In this document: in pieces, positions 1 to 6,136 of the stretch
Layout of the letters: every line of letters starts with the position of its first letter
Position numbering within the stretch: the first letter of the stretch is position 1
Virus record (IMG/VR): IMGVR_UViG_3300025146_000055
Span: 1-27,700 of that record
Strand: one strand, 5' to 3'
DNA length: 27,700 nt
DNA from: a virus
Position numbers and translations under genes: made by a program
The notes under the pieces: model-generated
The model's database searches: none
What the model saw: only the letters and a program-made list of their open reading frames with translations
What the model was told of the DNA's origin: nothing

Positions 1-120
1 AGGACGCAAGTCCTCTGTCCTTGCTAGTGCTTGTGAAACCGGAAATCCTATGTTGAAGCGACGAAAGTTGCTTCATATTGGATAGTTCACATTGGGTTGA
101 TAAGTACGTCTTATCCAATT
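1..120 (+). ncRNA. Candidate structured RNA element cut by the left edge
   Basis: Stem-loops are unusually dense here. Positions 1-14 form a 5-bp stem AGGAC/GTCCT closed by a GCAA loop. Positions 54-75 form a 9-bp stem (one G-T pair) closed by GAAA. An ATTGGATA/TATCCAAT pair around 78-120 can enclose or compete with GATAAG/CTTATC near 100-116. Both tetraloops are GNRA only when read on the plus strand, which is what suggests an RNA on that strand, opposite to the local genes. No known RNA family is recognised, and the element may continue to the left. Chance hairpins remain possible. Confidence 0.22.
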
Positions 121-168
121 CACTTGTTTTCTTGTTACTTTAGCCCTACCATGAAGTTCGCCTTTCAT
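73..168 (-). CDS. Short ORF resembling the DNA-binding tail of HNH endonucleases
   Basis: A 31-codon ORF whose ATG overlaps the stop of the preceding leftward gene (ATGA). The peptide contains GELHGRAKVTRKQVNWIRR, which resembles the A-K-L-T-x-x-x-V-x-x-I-R-x-x-Y segment commonly found next to HNH homing endonucleases. The same frame stays open to the left edge after the TGA and there reads RRFNIGFPVSQAL, plausible as the following helix-turn-helix, so the TGA may be a nonsense mutation in a longer gene. The stop falls inside the 54-75 hairpin. The full product is not visible. Confidence 0.35.
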   Translation of the reverse strand: MKGELHGRAKVTRKQVNWIRRTYQPNVNYPI

Positions 169-425
169 TTATTTTTCTCCTTCTTTACTTTGAATTCCCC
201 AAGAGTTCGCATTCTATGAATTGTTTCCAATAATACATCTATTGTTTGGTCAGTTATACGGATGAGGGGTGCCGCTATCCTTTTTCTTTTAACAATTCTA
301 GTAGTCTGTATCCACCAAACATCTCCTTCTTTATGTTTCCACGGGAACCAAGCAATTGTTACTTTTTTGCTTGATCCTTTTATGCTTGCAGTTACTATTG
401 CTTCTGGTTTCCTTTTTCTTTTCAT
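165..425 (-). CDS. Small basic protein of unknown function
   Basis: The 86-residue product is strongly basic at both ends (MKRKRK at the start, KVKKEKNK at the end), with a beta-rich centre containing WFPWKHKEGDVWW. No family is recognised. The charge would suit nucleic acid binding, but that is inference. The start codon directly abuts the stop of the preceding gene, and the stop overlaps the next start, so it sits inside a translationally coupled leftward operon. Confidence 0.6.
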   Translation of the reverse strand: MKRKRKPEAIVTASIKGSSKKVTIAWFPWKHKEGDVWWIQTTRIVKRKRIAAPLIRITDQTIDVLLETIHRMRTLGEFKVKKEKNK

Positions 426-602
426 TCACTCCTCCAAATCTATTACTTTGTAAAATCCATCAAGTTCCGTATTGCAATATTCTTCGGCTTCTTCTCTGGT
501 AGAAAAGATTTTGTTAATTCCTATAGTAGGTACAATTATCAGAATAGCATCTGTCCCATCTTTTTCCCACCAATTAAGAATGATAAATTTTCCTTTTTTC
601 AT
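426..602 (-). CDS. Small protein of unknown function, 58 residues
   Basis: This 58-codon gene begins with an ATG that overlaps the stop of the upstream gene (ATGA) and ends with a TGA directly touching the next ATG. The product starts MKKGKFIILNWWEKDG and ends in an acidic stretch with EEAEEYCNTELDGFYKV. A short beta-hairpin followed by a helix seems likely. Continuity with both neighbours, rather than homology, is the reason for calling it. Confidence 0.6.
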   Translation of the reverse strand: MKKGKFIILNWWEKDGTDAILIIVPTIGINKIFSTREEAEEYCNTELDGFYKVIDLEE

Positions 603-874
603 ATCTTATCCTCCTTTTGGCATTCTTCGCATAATCCCCAAGACCAATATTTGGGGAATACCTCATTGAATATGGATTTCCCGCAACATCCGCAGTGTCC
701 CCATGCTTGGAGTTCATCAGGATGATAGAAGGGAAGATCGAATTTTTTGATGAGGAATCGAACGATGGGTACAAGAACCATTTTTAACTTTGGTGCGTAG
801 ATAGTTTCAAGGGAATGTAAAACGAACGGACGTGCAGCAAAGTTTTCTCTCGTCGCAGTCTTGCTCTCGGTCAT
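599..874 (-). CDS. Small zinc-finger-like protein
   Basis: The 91-residue product has a C-terminal CxxC pair in WGHCGCCGKS and a second pair in WGLCEEC, about 20 residues apart, as in treble-clef or ribbon zinc fingers. The N-terminal half is basic and hydrophobic (KMVLVPIVRFLIKKF) without a recognised domain. The start is supported by AAGGAGG 7 bases upstream. It is the first gene of the leftward run 874 to 73; a gap of about 180 bp separates it from the gene upstream. A DNA- or RNA-binding role is likely for such a finger but not shown. Confidence 0.65.
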   Translation of the reverse strand: MTESKTATRENFAARPFVLHSLETIYAPKLKMVLVPIVRFLIKKFDLPFYHPDELQAWGHCGCCGKSIFNEVFPKYWSWGLCEECQKEDKI

Positions 875-1052
875 TGCGCCCTCCTTGATGTTTAAGGCGT
901 ACTGCTTATCTACCTATCAATTTTGATTGTCCTCTCCTTTCTTCAATAAGAGGGTGGGTCCGGGGGTTTGTTATTTTACCTCTCACCTTATCCCGGTTTT
1001 GTGGTAGCTGAGGTACATATCTACCCTTCAACGCCCCACCGTTCAATTCAGG

Positions 1053-1496
1053 TTACACCTTGCTGAACTTGTCCCCGTTCTTGGTCATGTAACCCATCGC
1101 CACCAGGAACTGGACCGCCGAAGCCGCCACCGACTTGGCTTCCTTTGGGTTGTTGGCCTTCTCGCTGGCCTTCTTCGTGGCGTACAGGGTATTGGAACCG
1201 TCCACGATCTCCGTCATCGTCAAGGGGGTGGTCATCCCCTTGATGAAATCAGCGGTGGCGTCCGACCGGCTGTAACCGGGGGTCAGGCCTGCAGCCTTGG
1301 CCGCAGCCTTGGCCGCCTTCTCCTGCTCACGAGCCGCCTTGATCCGATCCTTCAGTGCCTTCTGATCTGCCTTCAACTTCGCAACTGCCGCCTTCAGATC
1401 TTCCTTCGTCATGATTTCGCCCTCCTTCGGGGTGAGTTCCTTGGTCCCTTGAACCAAGGTCAGGTTGGACTTCGTTAAACGCTCCGCTTTTCCCAT
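1053..1496 (-). CDS. Basic coiled-coil plus winged-helix-like protein, possible nucleoid protein (paralogue A)
   Basis: The product has an Ala/Lys-rich helical segment (LKAAVAKLKADQKALKDRIK, continuing to AAKAAAKAAG), then a compact C-terminal domain that opens with YSRSDATADFI and ends GYMTKNGDKFSKV. The rightward gene at 6137-6544 has the same arrangement: coil, Y-[ST]-R-S-[DE], N-x-L, K-E-[AS], then G-x-x-x-K-x-G. Two in-frame starts have good ribosome sites: this ATG (GGAGG, 8 bases upstream) and an ATG at 1412 (GAAGGAGGG); homology with the second gene favours 1412. A GTG at 1505 is poorly spaced. Codons are GC-rich like those of the capsid gene, suggesting high expression. A DNA-coating or regulatory role is inference. 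Confidence 0.6.
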   Translation of the reverse strand: MGKAERLTKSNLTLVQGTKELTPKEGEIMTKEDLKAAVAKLKADQKALKDRIKAAREQEKAAKAAAKAAGLTPGYSRSDATADFIKGMTTPLTMTEIVDGSNTLYATKKASEKANNPKEAKSVAASAVQFLVAMGYMTKNGDKFSKV

Positions 1497-1624
1497 TCTT
1501 ACCACCTCCGTTTTTAATGCCCGCCTCTTACTTACTACTACAGGATTTCTATCACTTTCACTTCTTTAACTTTCTCACCTCCCTTCCCCAATCGTGGATC
1601 GACGTTGAAATCCTTTTCCCCTTC

Positions 1625-1816
1625 TCAACTTAACGGTACTCCCAAGGGCTGCTCGAACCAAAGGTGCCGGGTTCGATGAGAAGTCCTCGGCTTGGGGAGA
1701 AGGATCACTACCTCATGCTCTTGAGAACCATTTTCCTCCTTAAATCTGATCTTCACCGAAACATCTGCTACATCTTGACCGACTAACTCAGCTGATATTT
1801 CTTTTGAATAGGTCAT
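1625..1816 (-). CDS. Small protein of unknown function, 63 residues
   Basis: The ATG overlaps the stop of the upstream gene (ATGA), with AAGGGG about 10 bases before it. The product is mostly alternating polar and hydrophobic residues (DVSVKIRFKEENGSQEHEVVILL), suggesting a small beta-sheet protein. No family is recognised. It is the last gene of the leftward cluster that descends from about 3306. The roughly 120 bases after it hold no clear gene. Confidence 0.55.
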   Translation of the reverse strand: MTYSKEISAELVGQDVADVSVKIRFKEENGSQEHEVVILLPKPRTSHRTRHLWFEQPLGVPLS

Positions 1817-2004
1817 CCTCTTATCCCCTTTCCAGTTACAATTTTTATTTCATTTAAGCACAATCTCTTCCATTCATCATTCATTGCAAAAGATAATTCC
1901 CTGTATACATAACTCAAAATATCCCAAGCGTCTGAATCCTCTTTTAAATTTTGTATGGCCTCTTGAATCTTTTCTTTTATCTCCTGTTTTTGACTTTCGT
2001 TCAA
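1813..2004 (-). CDS. Small helical protein of unknown function
   Basis: The chosen TTG start lies a few bases after AAGGAGGGG, a ribosome site that itself overlaps the stop of the upstream gene. An earlier TTG at 2031 has no ribosome site. The 63-residue product is predominantly helical and charged (LNESQKQEIKEKIQEAIQNL, then DAWDILSYVYREL). It resembles no family I recognise. The stop overlaps the next start by ATGA. Confidence 0.55.
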   Translation of the reverse strand: MNESQKQEIKEKIQEAIQNLKEDSDAWDILSYVYRELSFAMNDEWKRLCLNEIKIVTGKGIRG

Positions 2005-2014
2005 TTTCCCCTCC

Positions 2015-2398
2015 TTAGTTAAATTGGGCAATCATTTTCCAGTTGATACTCCCCTTAATCCCAAATCTCTGAATAGCCGTCATATACTCTTCAAGATGTA
2101 TATTCAACTGACCGTTCTCCCTGACCAAAACGAACAGGAAGTAATCACATTCCTCGTACCCGTGAAATTGAAATCTTCCCCTACGTCTGGTGCCACCTGA
2201 ATGTGTCGTAGCGCACCATTCCTTTGCCGCTTTGACCTCTACCCTGGTCCCGTTCGGTAGAACAAGATCAGCCCCTTCCTCGTTTAAAACAGGTGGACTC
2301 CCGAAGTTGGTCTCAAGGAAGGAATAGACCTCTGGGGCCTGTTCCGTCCAATGAACGTACCTCGATGGTCTGTATGATCTCTCTTCTATCTTGATCAC
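2015..2398 (-). CDS. PD-(D/E)XK nuclease-like protein
   Basis: The 127-residue product carries the arrangement expected of the PD-(D/E)XK nuclease fold: a helix (EVYSFLETNF), an acidic residue in GADLVL (D44), a turn, then VEVK giving E54-x-K56, followed by a beta strand GRFQF and the hydrophobic strand DYFLFVLV. A single-domain phage nuclease of this kind could act in replication, recombination or host DNA degradation; the target is unknown. The GTG start overlaps the stop of a 29-codon gene (GTGA) and follows GGGAGG. The length suits a minimal catalytic domain. The fold call rests on motif order only. Confidence 0.55.
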   Translation of the reverse strand: MIKIEERSYRPSRYVHWTEQAPEVYSFLETNFGSPPVLNEEGADLVLPNGTRVEVKAAKEWCATTHSGGTRRRGRFQFHGYEECDYFLFVLVRENGQLNIHLEEYMTAIQRFGIKGSINWKMIAQFN

Positions 2399-2484
2399 CC
2401 CCTTTTCCTCCCTTCCAAAATTACTTCACGATGAATTCTCTTCCCCACCCATTCTGGAATATCGTAAATCATCTTATCCTTCAT
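2395..2484 (-). CDS. Very short coupled ORF, 29 residues
   Basis: The ORF begins with an ATG overlapping the stop of the upstream gene (ATGA), preceded by AAAGGAG, and its TGA overlaps the GTG of the nuclease-like gene (GTGA). It reads MKDKMIYDIPEWVGKRIHRE and ends in a basic tail. Overlap at both ends argues that it is translated, perhaps mainly to couple translation of the nuclease-like gene. Function unknown. Confidence 0.45.
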   Translation of the reverse strand: MKDKMIYDIPEWVGKRIHREVILEGRKRG

Positions 2485-2693
2485 GCCCTTATCTCCTTTC
2501 TTTCCTCAGGCATCTTCCCATAAATATGATAGAAAAGTAGAGCCTCAGCGGCTTCCTTTTGAAGATTATAAGTTCCAAGAATCCGGTCAGTTTCCCACGT
2601 TGGTTTATCATTTGGCCAAATCTGTCTCATTTCCCCCTCTGCCACCACCCAGGGTTTGTGGACACGGGAGCCTTCATACCTAATTGCTATCAT
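2481..2693 (-). CDS. Small protein of unknown function, 70 residues
   Basis: The ATG shares one base with the stop of the upstream zinc-ribbon gene (TGATG) and the stop overlaps the next start. The product contains a Trp-rich first half (HKPWVVAEGEMRQIWPNDKPTW) followed by a helix (NLQKEAAEALLFYHIYG). No family is recognised. It lies in the leftward operon between a zinc ribbon and the nuclease-like protein. Confidence 0.55.
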   Translation of the reverse strand: MIAIRYEGSRVHKPWVVAEGEMRQIWPNDKPTWETDRILGTYNLQKEAAEALLFYHIYGKMPEERKEIRA

Positions 2694-2839
2694 CAGATTT
2701 CCCCCACCTCTTCTACCTCAACGCACCCACATTTGGAACAACATAGGGGATGGGTAACGACGATATTCATCCTATCCTCAGTTTCCCCCCATTCCCATCC
2801 GCAATCCATGCACTTTACGAAAATATAAGCAGTCATCAT
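2693..2839 (-). CDS. Zinc-ribbon protein, 48 residues
   Basis: The start is set by AAGGAGGTGGG directly before ATGATG and by an ATGA overlap with the upstream gene; a longer frame extending to 2896 has no ribosome site. The product has CMDCGWEWGE near residue 10 and CCSKCGC near residue 34, a CxxC...CxxC ribbon. Between them is a short beta-rich linker. Such phage ribbons usually bind nucleic acid or protein partners; nothing more specific can be said. Confidence 0.6.
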   Translation of the reverse strand: MMTAYIFVKCMDCGWEWGETEDRMNIVVTHPLCCSKCGCVEVEEVGEI

Positions 2840-3003
2840 CCCACCTCCTTCAATGGAGGGCACGGCTGGAGCAGATGTTCGATACAGGAGGGACAAGTGT
2901 TTGTTTCATCCCCTAACTCTGCGATGTAACACTTCCGGCATTCCGAGCATCGTTTGATCTTCCCTTCTTCCTTGCTCTTGTGAGAAATCTTCTTGTAGCC
3001 CAT
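2836..3003 (-). CDS. Zinc-binding small protein, 55 residues
   Basis: The ATG at 3003 follows AAAGGAGAAGGGG, whereas an in-frame start at 3075 lies within the preceding gene and has no such site. The product has a basic N-terminus (GYKKISHKSKEEGKIKR), then CSECRKCYIAELGDETNTC and CPSC, so two Cys pairs spaced for one zinc. The C-terminal tail is Pro-rich. It is translationally coupled to the next zinc-ribbon gene. Confidence 0.6.
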   Translation of the reverse strand: MGYKKISHKSKEEGKIKRCSECRKCYIAELGDETNTCPSCIEHLLQPCPPLKEVG

Positions 3004-3031
3004 CCCCTTCTCCTTTCTTTCTCTTGGGCCT

Positions 3032-3142
3032 TTATGAGGCCAGATTGTAGGGAATCGTTCGATACATTTCCCCATCCCAAACGATGGCGTACCACATTCC
3101 GTAAACTCTCGACCAATACTTGGAAATGATCGTCAGTTTCAT
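3032..3142 (-). CDS. Very small protein of unknown function, 36 residues
   Basis: The gene starts with an ATG that overlaps the stop of the upstream gene (ATGA) and follows GGGGAGG at good spacing. The peptide begins MKLTIISKYWSRVYGMWYAI and is rich in aromatic residues. A different, longer frame covers the same bases but lacks a good ribosome site and has no sensible composition, so this short frame is preferred. Confidence 0.5.
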   Translation of the reverse strand: MKLTIISKYWSRVYGMWYAIVWDGEMYRTIPYNLAS

Positions 3143-3306
3143 TTTGTCCTCCCCTTCTCAAAACTCTTGATGGCGTACCATTGAGCGATCCGAAGCATCA
3201 GCCCTCCGTCTGAAACGGGGGGGTCAAATTGGATGCCAAGGGACTTCGCTTCCTTTTCAAGATCGGCTCTGGTCGGCTCTTCTACCACTTTCTTTTTGGT
3301 CTTCAT
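3139..3306 (-). CDS. Small protein of unknown function, 55 residues
   Basis: This 55-codon gene has a GGGGGTG ribosome site and an ATGA overlap with the next gene. The product is basic at the start (MKTKKKVVEEPTRADLEKEA) and ends in a helix with MLRIAQWYAIKSFEKG. No family recognised. It belongs to the run of coupled leftward genes. Confidence 0.55.
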   Translation of the reverse strand: MKTKKKVVEEPTRADLEKEAKSLGIQFDPPVSDGGLMLRIAQWYAIKSFEKGRTK

Positions 3307-3312
3307 CTGATT

Positions 3313-3648
3313 TCACCCCCTTTCCTTCGGGAATTTGTACAACATAGGAAGTTGTTTCCATATTCCGGTATAATCCATAACGTAAATTTTTTGGTAGGAA
3401 GCGTACAATAATTCCATCAAATTTAATCCTTGAGGGAGTTCTACCTTATTCTTTTCCAGCCAAAACCCCGTAAAGGTAAGAGGAACAAACCCTAAGAAAC
3501 CTTGATCAAAACTATCCTTCTCCCTTTCCAAATATATTTTGAACTCCTTGAGACAAATTGCCCGATACTTGAGAAGAGTTTCCAAAGATATTGGGATGGT
3601 GGTTTCCTCCCACCCTTTTAGCGTTTTCATTTTGATCGTTGTTTCCAA
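3313..3648 (-). CDS. Protein of unknown function, 111 residues
   Basis: The TTG start is preceded by GGAGG with 8-base spacing; an ATG at 3630 is the alternative. The product has a helical segment (LLKYRAICLKEFKIYLEREK) followed by a hydrophobic region (FLGFVPLTFTGFWLEKN) that could be a buried hairpin rather than a membrane segment. No known domain is recognised. It heads the coupled cluster that continues leftward with short gaps to the gene ending at 1625. Confidence 0.55.
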   Translation of the reverse strand: METTIKMKTLKGWEETTIPISLETLLKYRAICLKEFKIYLEREKDSFDQGFLGFVPLTFTGFWLEKNKVELPQGLNLMELLYASYQKIYVMDYTGIWKQLPMLYKFPKERG

Positions 3649-3664
3649 TTTACCTACCTCCTAC

Positions 3665-3742
3665 CTACAACCATCGTTCCGGTAGAGGCTCCCAAAAGAA
3701 TCCTCCGTCGCAAAGATGATTTCTTAACTTTTTATTTTCCAT
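3665..3742 (-). CDS. Possible 25-residue peptide gene
   Basis: An ATG following AAAGGGGA opens a 25-codon frame, MENKKLRNHLCDGGFFWEPL and five further residues. It fills most of the gap between two larger leftward genes. There is no overlap with either neighbour, so the support is only the ribosome site and the position. Confidence 0.3.
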   Translation of the reverse strand: MENKKLRNHLCDGGFFWEPLPERWL

Positions 3743-3845
3743 TCATTCCCCTTTCTTTTCATATCTTGGTTCATAACTTTCCTTTTCTCCTTCTAATATG
3801 ATCCCTATTTTTTCTATTCGTCTTCGACCAACTCCCTTTCTCCTT

Positions 3846-4568
3846 TCAGATTTTGGGCGAAAAATAAATTTCGTCATCCTCCAAAGCAGAATTGAGTCCC
3901 AACTTATCGGCGGCTTCCATCAACGCTTTCGGAAGGTTATAGCCATCCACCCGGTATTCATTGCTCTTTCCTTCCAAATTGATTCGGTAGGAGATAAAAC
4001 CATCTTCGGGTGATTCGGAGAAATCGACTAATTCTACTGCGTTAGGAAAAGGGACCATTATCGTCTCTCCTCCAATTTTGGGAAAATATATTTCGTTCAT
4101 ATAAATATCGTTTAATCTTTCGAAGAAAACAGAAGGAGCGGTAAGACCGTTGGTATCATCACAGTATTCATCGGCGCGTAGAATTATTATTTGTTCATAA
4201 TCTACGTCTACAACATTGGAAAATCTAACCTCTCCCGTCCTTAAATCAAAAAGGTTATATACGGATTTCCCATCTTTTTCCGAATTCTCCCCAGAGGAGC
4301 CGGGGGAATAAAGGAAAACAGTAGGTAGACGAACGTCTTCCCCTTGATAAAATTTATCTCTATAAAGTTCTACGTTCAAAGCGAAAAAAACGCTTTTGAG
4401 TCCCAAAAGTAAATCTTCTAATTCATCAAACGTTTTGCAACATTTTAATACGACCACCGGCGAGTTCATAAGTCCGGGGCTAGAAATTAACATTACCTCG
4501 GTCCCCTCTCCGTCCCGATGGTAAGGACGAAGTTCCTCCAATTTACTTCTCTTAATTAATATTTCCAT
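3846..4568 (-). CDS. Protein of unknown function, 240 residues
   Basis: This is the largest leftward gene. The ATG is preceded by GGAAGGAAA. The product is acidic and looks globular, with alternating strands and helices: a hydrophobic pair near the start (EVMLISSPGL, PVVVLKCCKTFDELEDLL), a middle region with VDVDYEQIIILRADEY, and a C-terminal repeat-like strand region (DGFISYRINLEG, then YRVDGYNLPKALMEAADKLG). No catalytic motif or known family is apparent. From here to 6544 the codons use more CG dinucleotides than the rightward late genes. Confidence 0.65.
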   Translation of the reverse strand: MEILIKRSKLEELRPYHRDGEGTEVMLISSPGLMNSPVVVLKCCKTFDELEDLLLGLKSVFFALNVELYRDKFYQGEDVRLPTVFLYSPGSSGENSEKDGKSVYNLFDLRTGEVRFSNVVDVDYEQIIILRADEYCDDTNGLTAPSVFFERLNDIYMNEIYFPKIGGETIMVPFPNAVELVDFSESPEDGFISYRINLEGKSNEYRVDGYNLPKALMEAADKLGLNSALEDDEIYFSPKI

Positions 4569-4607
4569 TTTCCTTCCTTTCAGAATTCCGGAAAAACGTC
4601 TCCGGTT

Positions 4608-4742
4608 TCAAGATCGACGGAGTTTCGTCATTTCGCCGTTATAAATTTTCACTTCCACTTCCCGGTTCGTTCGTCTACTTTTGATAAGTTCTACGGCGTC
4701 CATTTCTACTTTTCCTCCAGAATAATCTACGGTTACTTTCAT
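4608..4742 (-). CDS. Small protein of unknown function, 44 residues
   Basis: The ATG follows AAAGGAGAAAGGAA. The product, MKVTVDYSGGKVEMDAVELI and a basic remainder (KSRRTNREVEVKIYNGEM), looks like a small beta-rich protein. No family is recognised. It lies in the leftward operon between the coiled-coil zinc ribbon and the 240-residue protein. Confidence 0.55.
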   Translation of the reverse strand: MKVTVDYSGGKVEMDAVELIKSRRTNREVEVKIYNGEMTKLRRS

Positions 4743-4760
4743 TTCCTTTCTCCTTTCAAG

Positions 4761-4955
4761 TTAGCATTGATAGCAAATTCCGTTCACGTCCAATTCGGCC
4801 TTCCTTTTACATTTGGGGCAAAAAGTATACGACTCGTCTACCTCTCCAATCTCTCGGGAATCCCCCCCGGATTCCAATTTCTCCTCTAACTCGCGGATTT
4901 TCATTTCTAATTCTTCGATTTCGTTTTGGAGCGTTTTACTTCTCGTTTGAATCAT
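4761..4955 (-). CDS. Coiled-coil plus zinc-ribbon protein, 64 residues
   Basis: The chosen ATG follows GGGAGG at 8-base spacing; an upstream GTG at 4982 is the alternative. Residues 5-35 form a strongly predicted coiled coil (LQNEIEELEMKIRELEEKLE) and the C-terminus carries FCPKCKRKAELDVNGICYQC, a four-Cys zinc ribbon ending at the last residue. The arrangement suggests a small dimer with paired zinc ribbons, perhaps a nucleic acid or protein adaptor. Confidence 0.6.
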   Translation of the reverse strand: MIQTRSKTLQNEIEELEMKIRELEEKLESGGDSREIGEVDESYTFCPKCKRKAELDVNGICYQC

Positions 4956-4978
4956 TTTCTTTTCCTCCCGGAAATCAT

Positions 4979-5041
4979 TCACCGCAGAAACCTTCCTCCC
5001 CCGAAGAAATCAAAAATATTCTTTTTTACGGAGGAAATCAT
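4979..5041 (-). CDS. Possible 20-residue peptide gene
   Basis: An ATG after AGGGAGAGAAAG opens a 20-codon frame (MISSVKKNIFDFFGGGRFLR) whose TGA overlaps the alternative GTG start of the next gene. Basic and amphipathic. Too short to be confident; it could be a leader that couples translation. Confidence 0.22.
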   Translation of the reverse strand: MISSVKKNIFDFFGGGRFLR

Positions 5042-5075
5042 TTCTTTCTCTCCCTTAGAACCGTTCGCCTCCGTC

Positions 5076-5159
5076 CTAAAGGACGAAGATTAAAATTACG
5101 ATCAACCAAAAAGTCCCGGCGATTAAAACCATCGTTCCTATCTCTTTCGCGGTTTCCAT
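5076..5159 (-). CDS. Single-span membrane peptide, 27 residues
   Basis: The ATG follows GGAAAGGAGAAG. The product consists of a short polar start (METAKEIGT) and one hydrophobic helix (MVLIAGTFWLIVILIFVL). It is the first gene of the leftward operon, next to the repeat-rich control region. Tiny membrane peptides are common in phage early regions, but the role here is unknown. The ribosome site and hydrophobic profile are the support. Confidence 0.45.
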   Translation of the reverse strand: METAKEIGTMVLIAGTFWLIVILIFVL

Positions 5160-5174
5160 TTTCTTCTCCTTTCC

Positions 5175-5206
5175 CCCCGGAATTTGATTTTAATTCCCTT
5201 CCGGGG
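5175..5206 (-). promoter_or_regulatory. Leader inverted repeat before the leftward operon
   Basis: CCCCGGAA at 5175-5182 and TTCCGGGG at 5199-5206 are an exact 8-bp inverted repeat with a 16-base loop. In the leftward transcript the hairpin ends just upstream of the ribosome site of the first gene (start at 5159). It could control translation or transcript stability, or be a protein-binding dyad. Confidence 0.35.
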
Positions 5207-5280
5207 AAATTTGATCGTCCGATCCCGTCCGGGCGGATATATCGGGGATAGTATACCCTAAAATCGAAACGTGGTATATG

Positions 5281-5418
5281 TACTTTATAAGTATCTAATA
5301 AATAAGGGATTTTTCTATCCTATCTATCCGATAGACTAAGGGCTACTTTATAACCTATCGAATATAAAAGGTTTTTCGTCGCGGGCTTTATCGTTATAAG
5401 TACTCGAAATATAAGGGG
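5281..5418 (-). repeat. Left cluster of control-region repeats (three inverted copies)
   Basis: Read on the minus strand, three copies match the repeat of the right cluster: 5281-5308, 5340-5371 and roughly 5391-5418. Each begins C(C)CTTAT or CCTTTTAT and continues toward TTATAA. The copy at 5340-5371 shares 16 identical bases, GTTATAAAGTAGCCCT, with the right-cluster copy at 5779. The copies point toward the leftward operon. A partial forward version lies near 5235. Confidence 0.55.
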
Positions 5419-5419
5419 A

Positions 5420-5711
5420 AATTTCGGCCATATTCCTACTTATTCGATAGTTTTTGAGAATCGTCGGGAAATAGCGTATTTGGAATAGTGCCTAACTGAA
5501 ATGATTTGGCTAGGATCGACGATTAGGAAGAAATGGCCCCCTTACCCACTCGTTTGGTTTTGAATCTATTCTGCGATGGAATGATTTTGTTTAGCGGGGT
5601 AGTTTGGTTTGGCCGAGGAATAGAAATGAACCAAAAATTTTTTTATTTTATTTCTGATTGGTTTTATTTAAAAGTATATAAGCGAATAAGAATATAGGTT
5701 AGATAAAATAT
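5420..5711. other. AT-rich spacer between repeat clusters; candidate origin or divergent control core
   Basis: No gene is visible. The stretch holds an 8-bp inverted repeat (AATCGTCG near 5459 and CGACGATT near 5517). From about 5633 to 5680 there is a strongly AT-rich run of T and A tracts. A low-stability tract flanked by oppositely oriented repeats is what many phage and plasmid origins look like. A divergent promoter region with operator sites would look similar, and no clear sigma-70 promoter was identified. Confidence 0.35.
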
Positions 5712-5903
5712 CCCTTATATATCGGGTAGTTATAGGGTATAGATAAACGGAAACGAATATATAGGACGGACCGAATAGCCCTTAATTATCGGGTAGTTAT
5801 AAAGTAGCCCTAACCCTATCGAAACGGTAGACTCTTTTTTCCCCTTATATATCGGGTAGTTATAGGCGAGTCTAAAAACCTTTATAATTCGATAAGTTAT
5901 AGG
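5712..5903 (+). repeat. Right cluster of control-region repeats (four direct copies)
   Basis: Copies lie at 5712-5737, 5779-5810, 5842-5867 and 5879-5903. The first three share the exact core ATCGGGTAGTTATA; the fourth is diverged (TTCGATAAGTTATAGG). Each copy is preceded by CCCTTA or CCTTTA. Spacing between copy starts is 67, 63 and 37 bases. They face the rightward gene at 6137, mirroring the left cluster. Regularly spaced repeats between divergent units suggest iterons, operators or repeated promoters. Confidence 0.65.
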
Positions 5904-5932
5904 AGAAAATAAATCGAAAATATATTTTCGAT

Positions 5933-5979
5933 CCGAAACGGAAAAAATCTATAAATATCCGAATCTATTACCGTTTCGG
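5933..5979. repeat. Nine-base inverted repeat in the control region
   Basis: CCGAAACGG at 5933-5941 and CCGTTTCGG at 5971-5979 are exact inverted copies separated by 29 AT-rich bases. The pair lies between the right repeat cluster and the rightward gene. It may be an operator dyad for a dimeric regulator or an RNA hairpin. The rest of the stretch to 6136 contains no convincing gene. Confidence 0.4.
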
Positions 5980-6136
5980 GAATAGATATAAACGGAGCAC
6001 CAGTTAAATAATATCCCTTTCGTTTTTAATTTTTTTCCGGTATCGTATAGGTAGTAGGTAGATAGAAGAGGTAGAACCAGCCGGAATCCCTTACCGTCCG
6101 GAATCGTTAAAAGGGCTAAGCCCGGAAAGGTAAAAA

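Noticed and set aside
2913-3161. Leftward 82-codon frame overlapping two short genes
   Set aside because: It overlaps genes 2836-3003 and 3032-3142, which have ribosome sites and coupled junctions; its own composition is unlike a protein domain.
3730-3777. 16-codon frame MNQDMKRKGNEWKIKS on the minus strand
   Set aside because: It overlaps the better supported 25-codon frame 3665-3742 and its ribosome site is too far away.
5281-5903. CRISPR array
   Set aside because: Repeats are diverged, occur in both orientations and have unequal spacing; no cas genes are present.
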